Below, in pieces: positions 9,932 to 17,105 of a stretch of 64,000 bases of DNA (the first letter of the stretch is position 1; the number at the start of each line of letters is the position of its first letter). The notes beneath the pieces are model-generated. The model did not search any database. It saw only the letters and a program-made list of their open reading frames with translations, and was not told the DNA's origin. A program made the position numbers and the translations under genes. Source of the stretch: Clostridia bacterium UC5.1-1C12 (GTDB lineage Bacteria; Bacillota_I; Bacilli_A; Erysipelotrichales; Erysipelotrichaceae); the NCBI GenBank assembly GCA_001305055.1, contig BBZX01000005.1, forward strand, positions 163,015 through 227,014. Direction: 5' to 3'.

Positions 9932-10805
9932 ATGACACTCAGACATCTTAGAATTTTTGTAGCGGTTGTGGATCAAGGAAGCGCGACAGCCGCCGCCAAT
10001 GTGCTTTATCTCGCTCAGCCGGCAGTCAGTTTGGCTATCCGTGAATTAGAAGAATATTATGGCATCAAGCTCTTTGACCGCATCGGCAATCGTCTTCATC
10101 TCACTGAAGCCGGAAAGATTTTCTATTCCTATGCGGCCCATATCATCACAACCTTTGAAGAAATGGAAAACGGCCTGCGCAACTGGGATGAAATCGGCAG
10201 ACTGCGGATTGGCTCAAGCATTACGATCGGCAATAAAATGCTGCCCGAGCTGATTCATGACTTTTCATTCGTCTATCCTAAAATAGATGTCAAGGTGCTG
10301 ATTGATAGCTCCGATGTCATTGAAGAAAAGCTGCTGCGCAGTGAACTTGATTTGCGCTGATTGAAGGTGTGACACACTCAATGGATCTGATTACCCACAG
10401 CTTTGCCGATGATGAATTAGCGGTTGTCTGTTCCAGCCTGCACCCCTTCGCATCAAAAAAGTCATCACCGGCGATGACTTCGTCAAAGAGAAAATCTTAT
10501 TAAGAGAGAGAGGCAGCGGTACCCGTGAATTATTTGACAGTGTGATGGAAATCCACGGCTATGCGTGCATCCCGGCCTGGGAAAGCACAAGCACCCGTGC
10601 CCTGCTCAGCGCTGTGGTTGAAAATCTTGGCATTGCGGTAGTACCTAAACGACTGATTGAGATCGAACGCACCAGTCAGCTGATTGAATGTATCAGCATT
10701 GAAAATATTGAATTTAAACGAAGCTTTAATATTGTCTATCATAAAAATAAATATTTATCTAAAAGTATTAAGGAATTCATGAAATTATGCGACAATATTG
10801 AGTAA
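9932..10805 (+). CDS. LysR-family regulator, probably of the chromate pair (frameshifted)
   Basis: A LysR-type activator or repressor. Residues 1 to 60 hold the winged helix-turn-helix (LRHLRIFVAVVDQGSATAAA, LAQPAVSLAIRELEEYYGIK). A substrate-binding domain follows (LRIGSSITIGNKMLPELI, SLHPFASKKVITGDDF, ENLGIAVVPKRL). Frame breaks lie near 10352 (TTT read as TT) and 10457 (A7 read as A6). Restoring both gives about 291 residues, the family norm. The start at 9932 follows GGAGGTG. Divergence from the transporter pair suggests local control. Confidence 0.85.
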
Positions 10806-10822
10806 TAAAAGGATCATAATAA

Positions 10823-10845
10823 AAACGCCTTTACGGCGTTTCTTT
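10823..10845 (+). terminator. Terminator after lysR
   Basis: Stem AAACGCC with GGCGTTT, loop of five bases, followed by CTTT. Confidence 0.7.
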
Positions 10846-10918
10846 ACTATATTATTTTAGATTATTTTGCACATCAAATTTACATCATTTTTTTATTAAA
10901 AGAATTAAAGCGCCCAGT

Positions 10919-10958
10919 AACAGGCGCTTATTTGAATATTGGCGGAGACGGTGGGATT
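10919..10958. repeat. Left copy of the 40-bp attachment-site repeat
   Basis: Identical over 40 bases to 12616-12655. It contains the tRNA-Ser 3' terminus (CCA plus acceptor and part of the T-arm) and a displaced copy of part of the tRNA terminator. The sequence diverges from the tRNA immediately after the repeat. Confidence 0.9.
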
Positions 10959-11059
10959 TGAAAAATTACTTTTTGTGTACACTTATAGTATGTTATAATC
11001 CCCTTAAATAGGCGTTTATTTCTAAATTCATCGAATGGCAAATAATAGATATTTTTAAA

Positions 11060-11082
11060 TTTAAGGCATGATTTAAGGCATG
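11060..11082. repeat. Paired TTTAAGGCATG repeats, possible recombinase arm site
   Basis: TTTAAGGCATG occurs twice with a 12-base period, about 100 bases inside the left att copy. A matching pair occurs at the other end of the element. Role inferred. Confidence 0.45.
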
Positions 11083-11444
11083 AAAAAGAGGACGGCCAAT
11101 CCTCTTCCCCCAGCTATAAAATGCAGCTTCACCCTTTTTATTTCTCGCTTTTTCTCCTGCTGTATTTTATCCAATTTATTCCTGACTTAATTTTAACACA
11201 TTTATAATTTTTAGCATTACCATAATTTACGAATTTTCGTTAATTTTGAAAAATAAAGAGTTATAGTTAATTAATTACAAATGCCTAAATCATAAGGTTT
11301 GATAGTGATATTATAAAAATTAGTTCAATTTATGGCATAAGCAATATTTATAAAATTAAAAGCTTTAGTAATAAAAATGGTATTTTATGGAAATGAAAAT
11401 GTTTGAATGCTGTAACTTTTAACGATAATTTTATGTGAAGGCAA

Positions 11445-11472
11445 ATAAAAAGCCTTAGCCATCGCTAAGACT
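11445..11472 (-). terminator. Terminator overlapping the end of the first small element gene
   Basis: Minus-strand stem AGTCTTAGC with GCTAAGGCT, loop GATG, then TTTTAT. The stop codon lies within the stem. Confidence 0.75.
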
Positions 11473-11666
11473 TAATACCAGCTCTTCTCTCATATTACCA
11501 AATTCTCCGCCACATTTTTGCTTATAATCCTCTACCTTATCGCGCCGAACTCTTGTGTTAATCTCTCAAAAACTTTCTTCTGATCATGATCGTATTCTTT
11601 ATCATAAAATTCGTAAAAGTATTGCATACCCCAAAATTCTAATTCATTCAATCTTTTTTTCTGCAA
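11455..11666 (-). CDS. Small element protein, unknown (frameshifted)
   Basis: A TTG at 11666, eight bases after GGAGG, opens a frame of about 70 codons: MQKKRLNELEFWGMQYFYEF, then a charged stretch ending NMREELVLSLSDG. One lost A near 11542 must be restored. The TAA lies inside a terminator stem. No family recognised. It is acidic and aromatic-rich, like its neighbours in the element. Confidence 0.5.
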
Positions 11667-11720
11667 TTATGACACCTCCGCCATAATTATAAACTGATAT
11701 AGCCAACAAATATGCTGGTA

Positions 11721-11888
11721 TTATTTACCAACTATTAATCCATCATCAACAAGCTGCCTATCAATCTCTTTGCTAAAATCTTCAGCAATTTTTTCAATCT
11801 GCTCTGTTGATGGGCAATTTTTACAAAGTTGATTGATTAACTCCAGTTCGCATTTCTCTATAAAATCTAACATTTTTATTTCATTCAT
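11721..11888 (-). CDS. Small element protein, unknown
   Basis: The 55-residue frame starts at 11888 (MNEIKMLDF), seven bases after GAGGGGGAAG, and not at the longer upstream codon. It is helical and acidic with two Cys close together (QLCKNCPS). Not recognised. It lies between two other small genes of the tRNA-integrated element, all on the minus strand. Confidence 0.55.
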   Translation of the reverse strand: MNEIKMLDFIEKCELELINQLCKNCPSTEQIEKIAEDFSKEIDRQLVDDGLIVGK

Positions 11889-11947
11889 AATACTTCCCCC
11901 TCGATGGTTCAAGTATAGCATTGCACTTAATAATCATTTGTCAAAAT

Positions 11948-12163
11948 CTACAAGAGCAAAGACTTAACCTCTGCCGGCAAATTAACCCAACGCCAGCTGC
12001 AGAGCAACATTTCGCGCATATCGTATAAAAATAATTCATTTTGATCATGGTCTTTATAATATTCATATAGATAATTAAAATCGTCAGGTACAGCTACCAT
12101 ATACATTACCTGCGTCAATCGCTCAAACTTACCCTCTTTTGATAAATCTTTAAAATTCTCCAT
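11948..12163 (-). CDS. Small element protein, unknown
   Basis: 71 residues, starting MENFKDLSKEGKFERL after GGAGGGCTT. It has a tyrosine-rich middle (YLYEYYKDHDQ). First gene of the element's minus-strand set, divergent from the XRE regulator, which may control it. No family recognised. Confidence 0.6.
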   Translation of the reverse strand: MENFKDLSKEGKFERLTQVMYMVAVPDDFNYLYEYYKDHDQNELFLYDMREMLLCSWRWVNLPAEVKSLLL

Positions 12164-12235
12164 AAGCCCTCCATGAGTAGTTAGTTATTCTTACTTTATA
12201 TTCTCTTTTATTATCTCTATTTTGTCAACCATACT

Positions 12236-12247
12236 AATTGTACAATT
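12236..12247. promoter_or_regulatory. Palindrome AATTGTACAATT, possible operator
   Basis: A 12-bp perfect palindrome lies between the divergent small gene and the XRE regulator, 27 bases before the regulator start. It is placed like a self-operator. Confidence 0.4.
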
Positions 12248-12274
12248 TAGTTACTAATAGTGGAGGTTGAAGAT

Positions 12275-12517
12275 ATGAATGACTTTTTCAATGTGAAATA
12301 CGGATCAATAAAAATTAAGCTGAACGATATTGTAAAAGAAAAAGGCATCAGTAATCGTCAGCTTGCGTTTGCTGCTCAGATGCAGCGCTCACAATTAAAA
12401 GCATATTTAGATAACAACGTAACAAGATTTGATGCAGACGTCTTGGCTAGATTATGCACAGTGCTTGATTGCCAAATTAGCGACATACTAGAATTCATAC
12501 CACCAGAAGATAAATAA
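12275..12517 (+). CDS. XRE-family helix-turn-helix regulator of the mini-element
   Basis: An 80-residue DNA-binding protein of the short Cro/C1 type. IKLNDIVKEKGISNRQLAFA and MQRSQLKAYLDNNVTRFDAD form the helix-turn-helix, and LARLCTVLDCQISDILEF is the usual end. The ATG at 12275 follows GGAGGTTGAAGAT. It probably represses its own element through the palindrome just upstream. Confidence 0.8.
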   Translation: MNDFFNVKYGSIKIKLNDIVKEKGISNRQLAFAAQMQRSQLKAYLDNNVTRFDADVLARLCTVLDCQISDILEFIPPEDK

Positions 12518-12553
12518 AAACACTCACCCTCGATTAAGAGAGTGAGTGTTTTT
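12515..12553. terminator. Bidirectional terminator after the XRE gene
   Basis: Stem AAAAACACTCAC with GTGAGTGTTTTT, A-tract on one side and T-tract on the other. Confidence 0.85.
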
Positions 12554-12562
12554 ATAATAAAA

Positions 12563-12584
12563 TTTAAGGCATAAATAAGGCATA
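12563..12584. repeat. Second pair of AAGGCAT repeats near the right end
   Basis: AAGGCAT at 12566-12572 and 12577-12583, same orientation as the left pair and 33 bases inside the right att copy. Confidence 0.45.
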
Positions 12585-12615
12585 ATTTGTATTAGTATAA
12601 TAAAAAACGCCCATA

Positions 12616-12655
12616 AACAGGCGCTTATTTGAATATTGGCGGAGACGGTGGGATT
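12616..12655. repeat. Right copy of the attachment-site repeat, within the intact tRNA
   Basis: This copy is continuous with the complete tRNA-Ser gene at 12637-12726, so the element carried in a replacement 3' end on integration. Confidence 0.9.
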
Positions 12656-12726
12656 CGAACCCACGGACGGGGAAACCGTCAAACGATTTCGAGTCGTTCT
12701 CGTTATAACCACTTCGATACGTCTCC
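12637..12726 (-). tRNA. tRNA-Ser (anticodon CGA)
   Basis: On the minus strand the acceptor GGAGACG pairs with CGTCTCC, followed by G and encoded CCA. The anticodon stem AACGA/TCGTT encloses CTCGAAA (anticodon CGA). A long variable arm (GACGG...CCGTC) and the T-loop GTTCGAATC are present. The terminator GCGCC...GGGCG with a T-tract lies downstream at about 12600-12622. It is the integration target of the mini-element. Confidence 0.95.
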
Positions 12727-12741
12727 AAGATGAATCCTGAA

Positions 12742-13134
12742 TTATTTCAGGATTTTCACAAGCTCATCAAGATCCTGCTTTTCAGATTCATTGAATTGAA
12801 TCACAACAGCATCATTTTCACTATAACGCGGGATGATGTGAAAATGCAGATGGTTCACCGTCTGACCGGCAGCCTCATGTGTATTATTCAGCACATTGAC
12901 ACCCTGAGCATTTAATCTTTCACTGATCCGCACTGCCAGCATTTTTACCACCTGTATCAGATGCGCTAAGGTTTCATCATCACATTCAAGCAGATTATCA
13001 TAATGCTTTTTAGGAACTACCAGCGTATGTCCCTTTGTCACCTGGCTCAAATCAAGGAAAGCCATGACCTGATCATCTTCATAGATACATGAAGAAGGAA
13101 TTTCTTTATTTACAATACTGCAGAAGATGCACAT
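12742..13134 (-). CDS. HIT-family nucleotide hydrolase/transferase
   Basis: A 130-residue histidine-triad protein related to Hint/Hit enzymes that cleave nucleotide phosphoramidates or dinucleotides. Two CxxC-like Cys begin it (MCIFCSIV). The core motifs GHTLVVPKKHYDN and the triad HLHFHIIPR are present. It is a single gene, with its start (ATG at 13134) following GGGAGGATATCGTT on the minus strand. Confidence 0.92.
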   Translation of the reverse strand: MCIFCSIVNKEIPSSCIYEDDQVMAFLDLSQVTKGHTLVVPKKHYDNLLECDDETLAHLIQVVKMLAVRISERLNAQGVNVLNNTHEAAGQTVNHLHFHIIPRYSENDAVVIQFNESEKQDLDELVKILK

Positions 13135-13330
13135 AACGATATCCTCCCTAAAATTTGACTCTTATAGTTTATCACTTTTTTAGTTTTTTGAACAGTATTA
13201 AACGAACCTGAGTAAGTAATTTTGACTTGTTATTTGCGATAAATTTTTTTAATTTTCTATGAGCAAACTACTATTCAGTCAATCAAAAATACGTTATACT
13301 AAACCCGTAAATAGAAAGAGGTAAGAAATT

Positions 13331-13879
13331 ATGGCTAAATTCGTATGTCAAGTATGTGGTTATGTTTATGAAGGAGATGCGGCTCCAGAGTTCTGTCCAT
13401 TATGCAAGGCGCCTGCTTCTAAGTTCACAAAGCAGGAAGAAGGCGAAATGGCTTGGGCTGATCAGCATGTTGTAGGTGTTGCCCAGGGAGTTTCTGAAGA
13501 TATCCTGAAAGATCTCAGAATGAACTTTGAAGGTGAATGCTCTGAAGTAGGTATGTATCTTGCAATGGCTCGTGTCGCTCATCGTGAAGGTTATCCTGAA
13601 ATTGGTATGTATTATGAAAAAGCGGCTTGGGAAGAAGCTGAACATGCTGCAAAGTTTGCTGAATTATTAGGTGAAGTTGTTACCGATTCAACAAAGAAAA
13701 ACCTTGAGCTGCGTGTGGCTGCTGAAAATGGCGCATGTGCCGGTAAAAAAGATCTGGCTACACGTGCTAAACAGGCAAATCTTGATGCAATTCATGATAC
13801 TGTTCATGAAATGGCTAAAGATGAAGCTAGACATGGCTGCGCATTTGCCGGCTTATTGAAACGTTACTTCGGTGAATAA
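13331..13879 (+). CDS. Reverse rubrerythrin (rubredoxin domain first)
   Basis: A peroxide-reducing non-haem iron protein of anaerobes. Unlike classical rubrerythrin, the rubredoxin domain is N-terminal ([10 protein letters not shown] near residue 6, CPLCKAP near 22). A ferritin-like four-helix domain follows with diiron ligands in [18 protein letters not shown] and KDEARHG. 182 residues. A likely -10 (TATACT) lies about 35 bases upstream. Single gene with its own terminator. Likely role: detoxifying H2O2 using reduced rubredoxin-type electrons. Confidence 0.93.
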   Translation: MAKFVCQVCGYVYEGDAAPEFCPLCKAPASKFTKQEEGEMAWADQHVVGVAQGVSEDILKDLRMNFEGECSEVGMYLAMARVAHREGYPEIGMYYEKAAWEEAEHAAKFAELLGEVVTDSTKKNLELRVAAENGACAGKKDLATRAKQANLDAIHDTVHEMAKDEARHGCAFAGLLKRYFGE

Positions 13880-13903
13880 TTAATTATTATAATAGGACTT
13901 ATA

Positions 13904-13930
13904 AAAACAGGTACAGATGTATCTGTTTTT
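13904..13930. terminator. Shared terminator between rubrerythrin and the hydrolase
   Basis: Stem AAAAACAGGTACA with TGTATCTGTTTTT (one G-T pair). It serves both convergent genes. Confidence 0.85.
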
Positions 13931-14624
13931 ATTTTGCGGTTGGTTGGATAAATTCGGTGATAATTGCAGCACTTTGAGCCTGCTGTTCTTCAGCGCTGAT
14001 GCTCGCTTCACCATCGCCTGCCTGAATTCCGTAACAGCCAAACTGCGCGTGATTGCCGCCCTCTATGACAGTGATAGTGCCGCTTGTCAGCTGATTGCGG
14101 TTCAGCACACCATCTTCACTGCCGTAAATCACTAAGGCTTGCGCGTCGGGAAGATCGCCGTAAACATACGCACCCAACAAAATTACCCCTTCGATTTTAT
14201 CCATGTGCTTAGCCGCATAAGCGCTTGCCATCGCACCGCCCAAGGAATGACCGGCCATATACCAATGCTTGATCTGTGACAGCTCAGCCAAGACATCATC
14301 AGCCGCGTTTGGATTCAAAAACGCCAGATGCAGCGGCATTTTAATTAAGACACAGGTGATCCCCGCCTGCTGAAGCCTGCTTAAAAGCGGAAGATAAGCA
14401 GTTTCCTCTACCTTAGCACCCGGATAAAAGATAAGACCTGCCGCCGAATCCGCCGCTAACACCGTATACTCATCATAAACCTCAATATGATCCGCCATAC
14501 TGAAAACAGATACCACCTGCTCCTGCGCATGATAATAATCTTTCGTGTAGAAATAAAAAGCACTGCTCAAAAGCACCGGCAAAGCAAGAACTGTACCGGC
14601 TGCCCGTTTAACCCATCGTATCAT
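13929..14624 (-). CDS. Membrane-anchored alpha/beta hydrolase
   Basis: 231 residues. An N-terminal hydrophobic anchor at about 8 to 27 is followed by an alpha/beta-hydrolase fold of the compact hydrolase_5 type. The nucleophile elbow is GHSLGG, the acid is in VIYGSEDGV and the His in IEGGNHAQFG. A dienelactone-hydrolase-like esterase or lipase role is possible; substrate unknown. It faces outward or lies at the membrane. No operon partner. Confidence 0.8.
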   Translation of the reverse strand: MIRWVKRAAGTVLALPVLLSSAFYFYTKDYYHAQEQVVSVFSMADHIEVYDEYTVLAADSAAGLIFYPGAKVEETAYLPLLSRLQQAGITCVLIKMPLHLAFLNPNAADDVLAELSQIKHWYMAGHSLGGAMASAYAAKHMDKIEGVILLGAYVYGDLPDAQALVIYGSEDGVLNRNQLTSGTITVIEGGNHAQFGCYGIQAGDGEASISAEEQQAQSAAIITEFIQPTAK

Positions 14625-14698
14625 TCTATCTTCCTTCCTTTATGCACTATTATTGCATGGTTTACCAATTCATTCAAAAGGTATTTGATTATGTGCTT

Positions 14699-14727
14699 AA
14701 ATGCCTCCCGAATAACCGGAAGGCAAA
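14699..14727 (-). terminator. Probable terminator of the jelly-roll gene
   Basis: Minus-strand stem TGCCTTCCGG with TCGGGAGGCA, loop TTAT, followed by a short T-stretch. Confidence 0.6.
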
Positions 14728-14729
14728 TT

Positions 14730-15221
14730 TTACAGATCGGCGAGTTTTTCGGCTAACAGCTCCGACATTTTAGCGCCAACCATTAAAAGTCCCGCTTTCT
14801 TTGTATGCAGGATGAGCTGAAGATGAGCGTCTGCGTTTAATGGATAATAGGTACGGCGGCTAAACATCATCGGTGTATTCGCGCTAAGCTGCTGCACCGA
14901 CATTGAATTCAGCAGCAAACTGCCATCTGCATAGACTGATACCCTGCACTCCATATCCTCGCCAGCCGCTAAGCAAAGCGTATAATCAAGCGCATAAATT
15001 CCTGCTTCTTTGATGATCAGCGTTCCCGGCATCAAGCTGAAGCCGCTTTTCGGATCATAAACACCGGATTCAAAACCAATGCTGTGATGTGAGGGTGACT
15101 GCCCGTCAAAGTATAGTGCCTGTTCTTCATTCTCTTCAGCAAACTGAAGCAAATAAGCAGGATGATTAAACATACCTCCATATACCGTTATAGGAAATCC
15201 CCGGCAATTGTGTATTTTCAT
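14730..15221 (-). CDS. Predicted C1q/BclA-C-like jelly-roll protein
   Basis: 163 residues without a signal peptide. The second half has the strand pattern of C1q/TNF-like domains found at the C-terminus of BclA-type spore and surface proteins: GTLIIKEAGIYALDYTL, then CRVSVYADGSLL and AGLLMVGAKMSELLAEKL. No collagen-like Gly-X-Y stalk is present, so it would be a free head domain. The family call is by pattern only. Monocistronic. Confidence 0.45.
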   Translation of the reverse strand: MKIHNCRGFPITVYGGMFNHPAYLLQFAEENEEQALYFDGQSPSHHSIGFESGVYDPKSGFSLMPGTLIIKEAGIYALDYTLCLAAGEDMECRVSVYADGSLLLNSMSVQQLSANTPMMFSRRTYYPLNADAHLQLILHTKKAGLLMVGAKMSELLAEKLADL

Positions 15222-15360
15222 TTATAGTCCACCTTTCCGAAACATTTTTGTTTCTGCGCTATTTTATGCACACAGCATCAACCCAAGGCATGACAACAAC
15301 CCGATTCTAAACCTTAATGGTTGATAAGTGTTATAATAAAGGCATTGAAAGGATAAATCT

Positions 15361-15762
15361 TATGCTTTATCACTTAACCAATCAACTGCATGAAATTGAT
15401 GCAAATTAAATTGAACCGAATACCCAATTGATTGCCTGTTTTACCCATCAGCTGGCATTAAATGTCAAACTGTTGATTGATCTTTCTACCCTCATCGCCC
15501 AGCCGCTTTCAGTATTCCGGATACCGCGTTCCATAAAAAGAAGCAGTTTCTTTTAGGCATCTGGAATGAAATTATGAAAGTCCTGACGGTGATTACCGCC
15601 ATCTTTATGCCGTTAACCTTAATTGCTGGCCAGTATGGCATGAATTTCATAAACATGTCAGAGCTTACTTGGCAGTATGGATATCCGATGATTATTGCAG
15701 CATCCGGATCATTCTTTTCTGTATCCGGCTGTTTAAGAAAAAGCGATTCTTATAAGATGCTG
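15361..15762 (+). pseudogene. corA: corA magnesium transporter relic
   Basis: The C-terminal transmembrane part of CorA is recognisable ([20 protein letters not shown], then YGMNF, the pore signature, and WQYGYP). Upstream only about 70 codons remain. They contain an in-frame TAA after MLYHLTNQLHEIDAN and another stop before the conserved part. CorA is normally over 300 residues, so most of the cytoplasmic domain is gone. This is genuine decay, unlike the single-base breaks elsewhere in the window. Confidence 0.7.
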
Positions 15763-15807
15763 CTTACAAACGCTGATTTAACATTCAGCGCTTTTTCATA
15801 TTCAGGC

Positions 15808-15930
15808 AAAAAAATCCGGCTTTTAACCGGATTCGCTGTTTATAGGGTGTCTGTCCCATGGGGAGGGACAGACTTCATGTTCTAAACCCCTAAAGAACAT
15901 GAATGGGTGGGGAATGAGCTATTAAGCTCA
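15808..15930 (-). ncRNA. Predicted C-rich small RNA A
   Basis: A minus-strand transcript of about 123 nt is bounded by a promoter at 15937-15965 and a terminator at 15808-15833 (stem AATCCGG/CCGGATT, then T6). From the predicted start it has a 5-bp hairpin (GAGCT/AGCTC), then the unpaired linker ATTCCCCACCCA. A 10-bp perfect hairpin (15874-15883 with 15894-15903, loop containing GGGG) and a 9-bp perfect hairpin (15849-15857 with 15865-15873, loop TCCCCAT) follow. The exposed C-runs are complementary to Shine-Dalgarno sequences. RNA B at 20548-20677 shares this design. Confidence 0.65.
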
Positions 15931-15936
15931 GTTACT

Positions 15937-15965
15937 ATTATAGCATCATCGTTCTAAATTGGCTA
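15937..15965 (-). promoter_or_regulatory. Promoter of small RNA A
   Basis: TAGCCA, 17 bases, TATAAT on the minus strand. The predicted start coincides with the first base of the 5' hairpin. Confidence 0.6.
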
Positions 15966-16052
15966 GTATAATTTAACTGATATTTTATTTTTTTATTAAT
16001 TTTACCTAATAGTGATAATGGCCGCTAAAATCACAAACAGCACTCTGCAATC

Positions 16053-17099
16053 TTATAAATCATCAACCAAAGCGCCCGATTTCGCATATGCCGTTGATTT
16101 AGCTTCAAAGAAATCGGTTTTAATCATATTCGCATTAGCATATTGAGATACCCATGCCATAGAAGCCGGTTCACTGTCATAGCCGTCATAAAGCTTGCCA
16201 AAGCCCAGCCCCAGACTGCGCAGATTCCCCAGATAATATATATATTCCTCAATCATTTTCAAAGACAGACCTTCAATCTTATCACCAAGCACATAAGCAC
16301 CCCAGCGAATTTCTTCCTCAACCCCCTGAACCAGCATCGCCTTATAAATCGCTGTATATTCATCGGTAAACAGCTGCGGTTCTTCTTTTTTCAGTTCCAG
16401 CAGAATCGAACGAAACAGCCATAAGTGAGTGTTTTCATCACGGTTGATATATCGAATCTCTTGAGCTGATCCCGGCATCTTGCCATTTCGGCCAAGATTA
16501 TAGAAAAACATAAAGCCTGAGTAGAAATAAATGCCTTCCAGAATATAATTGGCAATCAGTGTTTTCACTAACTGGAAGCTGGTCTTTTTCTCCTGAAATT
16601 CATTATACAAATCACCGATAAAATGATTGCGGGCTAAAAGGATCGGATCATCCTTCCATTGATACAAAATTGAATCACGTTCGGCCGGTGAACAGATAGT
16701 ATCCAGCATATAGCTATAGCTTTGCGAATGCACCGCTTCCTGAAAGGCCTGAATCGTCAGGCAGAGATTTACCTCACTGGCTGTAATATATTCAGAAACA
16801 CAAGGCAGATTGGCAGTCTGAATACTGTCAAGGAAGATCAAAAAGGAAAGAATCTTATCATAAGCCGTTCGTTCCTCATTGCTTAAACGATGATAATCCT
16901 TCACATCCTGACTTAAATTAATTTCTTCAGGTATCCAGAAATTATTCATCGCTTGGCGGTACCAGTCTGATACCCATTGATATTTCATATTATTAAAATC
17001 ATTCAGATTGGTCGTATTGCCGTTAATCATCCGTTTCTTTAAAACATCAGTATCACCGAATTCATTAAACAACGCTTTCTTATTTACAGTTTCCATCAT
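16053..17099 (-). CDS. nrdB: Ribonucleotide reductase class I beta subunit
   Basis: This subunit houses the diiron/tyrosyl radical cofactor for deoxyribonucleotide synthesis. Metal ligands are visible as Asp in FLDSIQ, Glu and His in QEAVHSQSYSYM (with the radical Tyr after HSQS), Glu in LEGIYFYSGF and Glu/His in RDENTHLWLF. 348 residues, normal length. It starts six bases after nrdA behind AGGAGG. No nrdI or nrdH is adjacent, which fits class Ia rather than Ib. Confidence 0.95.
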   Translation of the reverse strand: MMETVNKKALFNEFGDTDVLKKRMINGNTTNLNDFNNMKYQWVSDWYRQAMNNFWIPEEINLSQDVKDYHRLSNEERTAYDKILSFLIFLDSIQTANLPCVSEYITASEVNLCLTIQAFQEAVHSQSYSYMLDTICSPAERDSILYQWKDDPILLARNHFIGDLYNEFQEKKTSFQLVKTLIANYILEGIYFYSGFMFFYNLGRNGKMPGSAQEIRYINRDENTHLWLFRSILLELKKEEPQLFTDEYTAIYKAMLVQGVEEEIRWGAYVLGDKIEGLSLKMIEEYIYYLGNLRSLGLGFGKLYDGYDSEPASMAWVSQYANANMIKTDFFEAKSTAYAKSGALVDDL

Positions 17100-17105
17100 G
17101 TCCTC

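Larger units (their letters stand above)
10919..12655. mobile_element. Integrated mini-element in tRNA-Ser, about 1.7 kb, no integrase
   Basis: A 40-bp perfect direct repeat lies at both ends (10919-10958 and 12616-12655). It covers the last 22 bases of tRNA-Ser and the start of its downstream terminator. This is the usual scar of site-specific integration into a tRNA 3' end. Between the repeats are an XRE-type regulator, three small minus-strand genes, and pairs of AAGGCAT repeats just inside each end that could be recombinase arm sites. No integrase, relaxase or replication gene is present. Bases 10959-11444 are AT-rich and hold no gene I can support. It is either a deletion remnant or a satellite that relies on a recombinase encoded elsewhere. 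Confidence 0.75.

Noticed and set aside
11083..11145. C-rich hairpin region (AAGAGGA/TCCTCTT then CCCCC) as a third small RNA
   Set aside because: It lacks the ACCCAT motif, the 5' hairpin and a convincing downstream terminator. I could not fit it to the design of RNAs A and B.
12524..12712. Open frame across the tRNA-Ser gene
   Set aside because: It overlaps the tRNA, the att repeat and a terminator.
15760..15885. Open frame continuing from the corA relic to 15885
   Set aside because: It crosses the RNA A terminator and hairpins and has no likeness to CorA; it is read-through of non-coding sequence.
15858..15912. Plus-strand G-quadruplex (GGGGAGGG ... GGGTGGGG) in the RNA A region, and similar G-runs at 20602-20634
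   Set aside because: Striking on the plus strand, but promoter and terminator of both loci are on the minus strand, where these are C-runs. A C-rich small RNA explains more of the signal.
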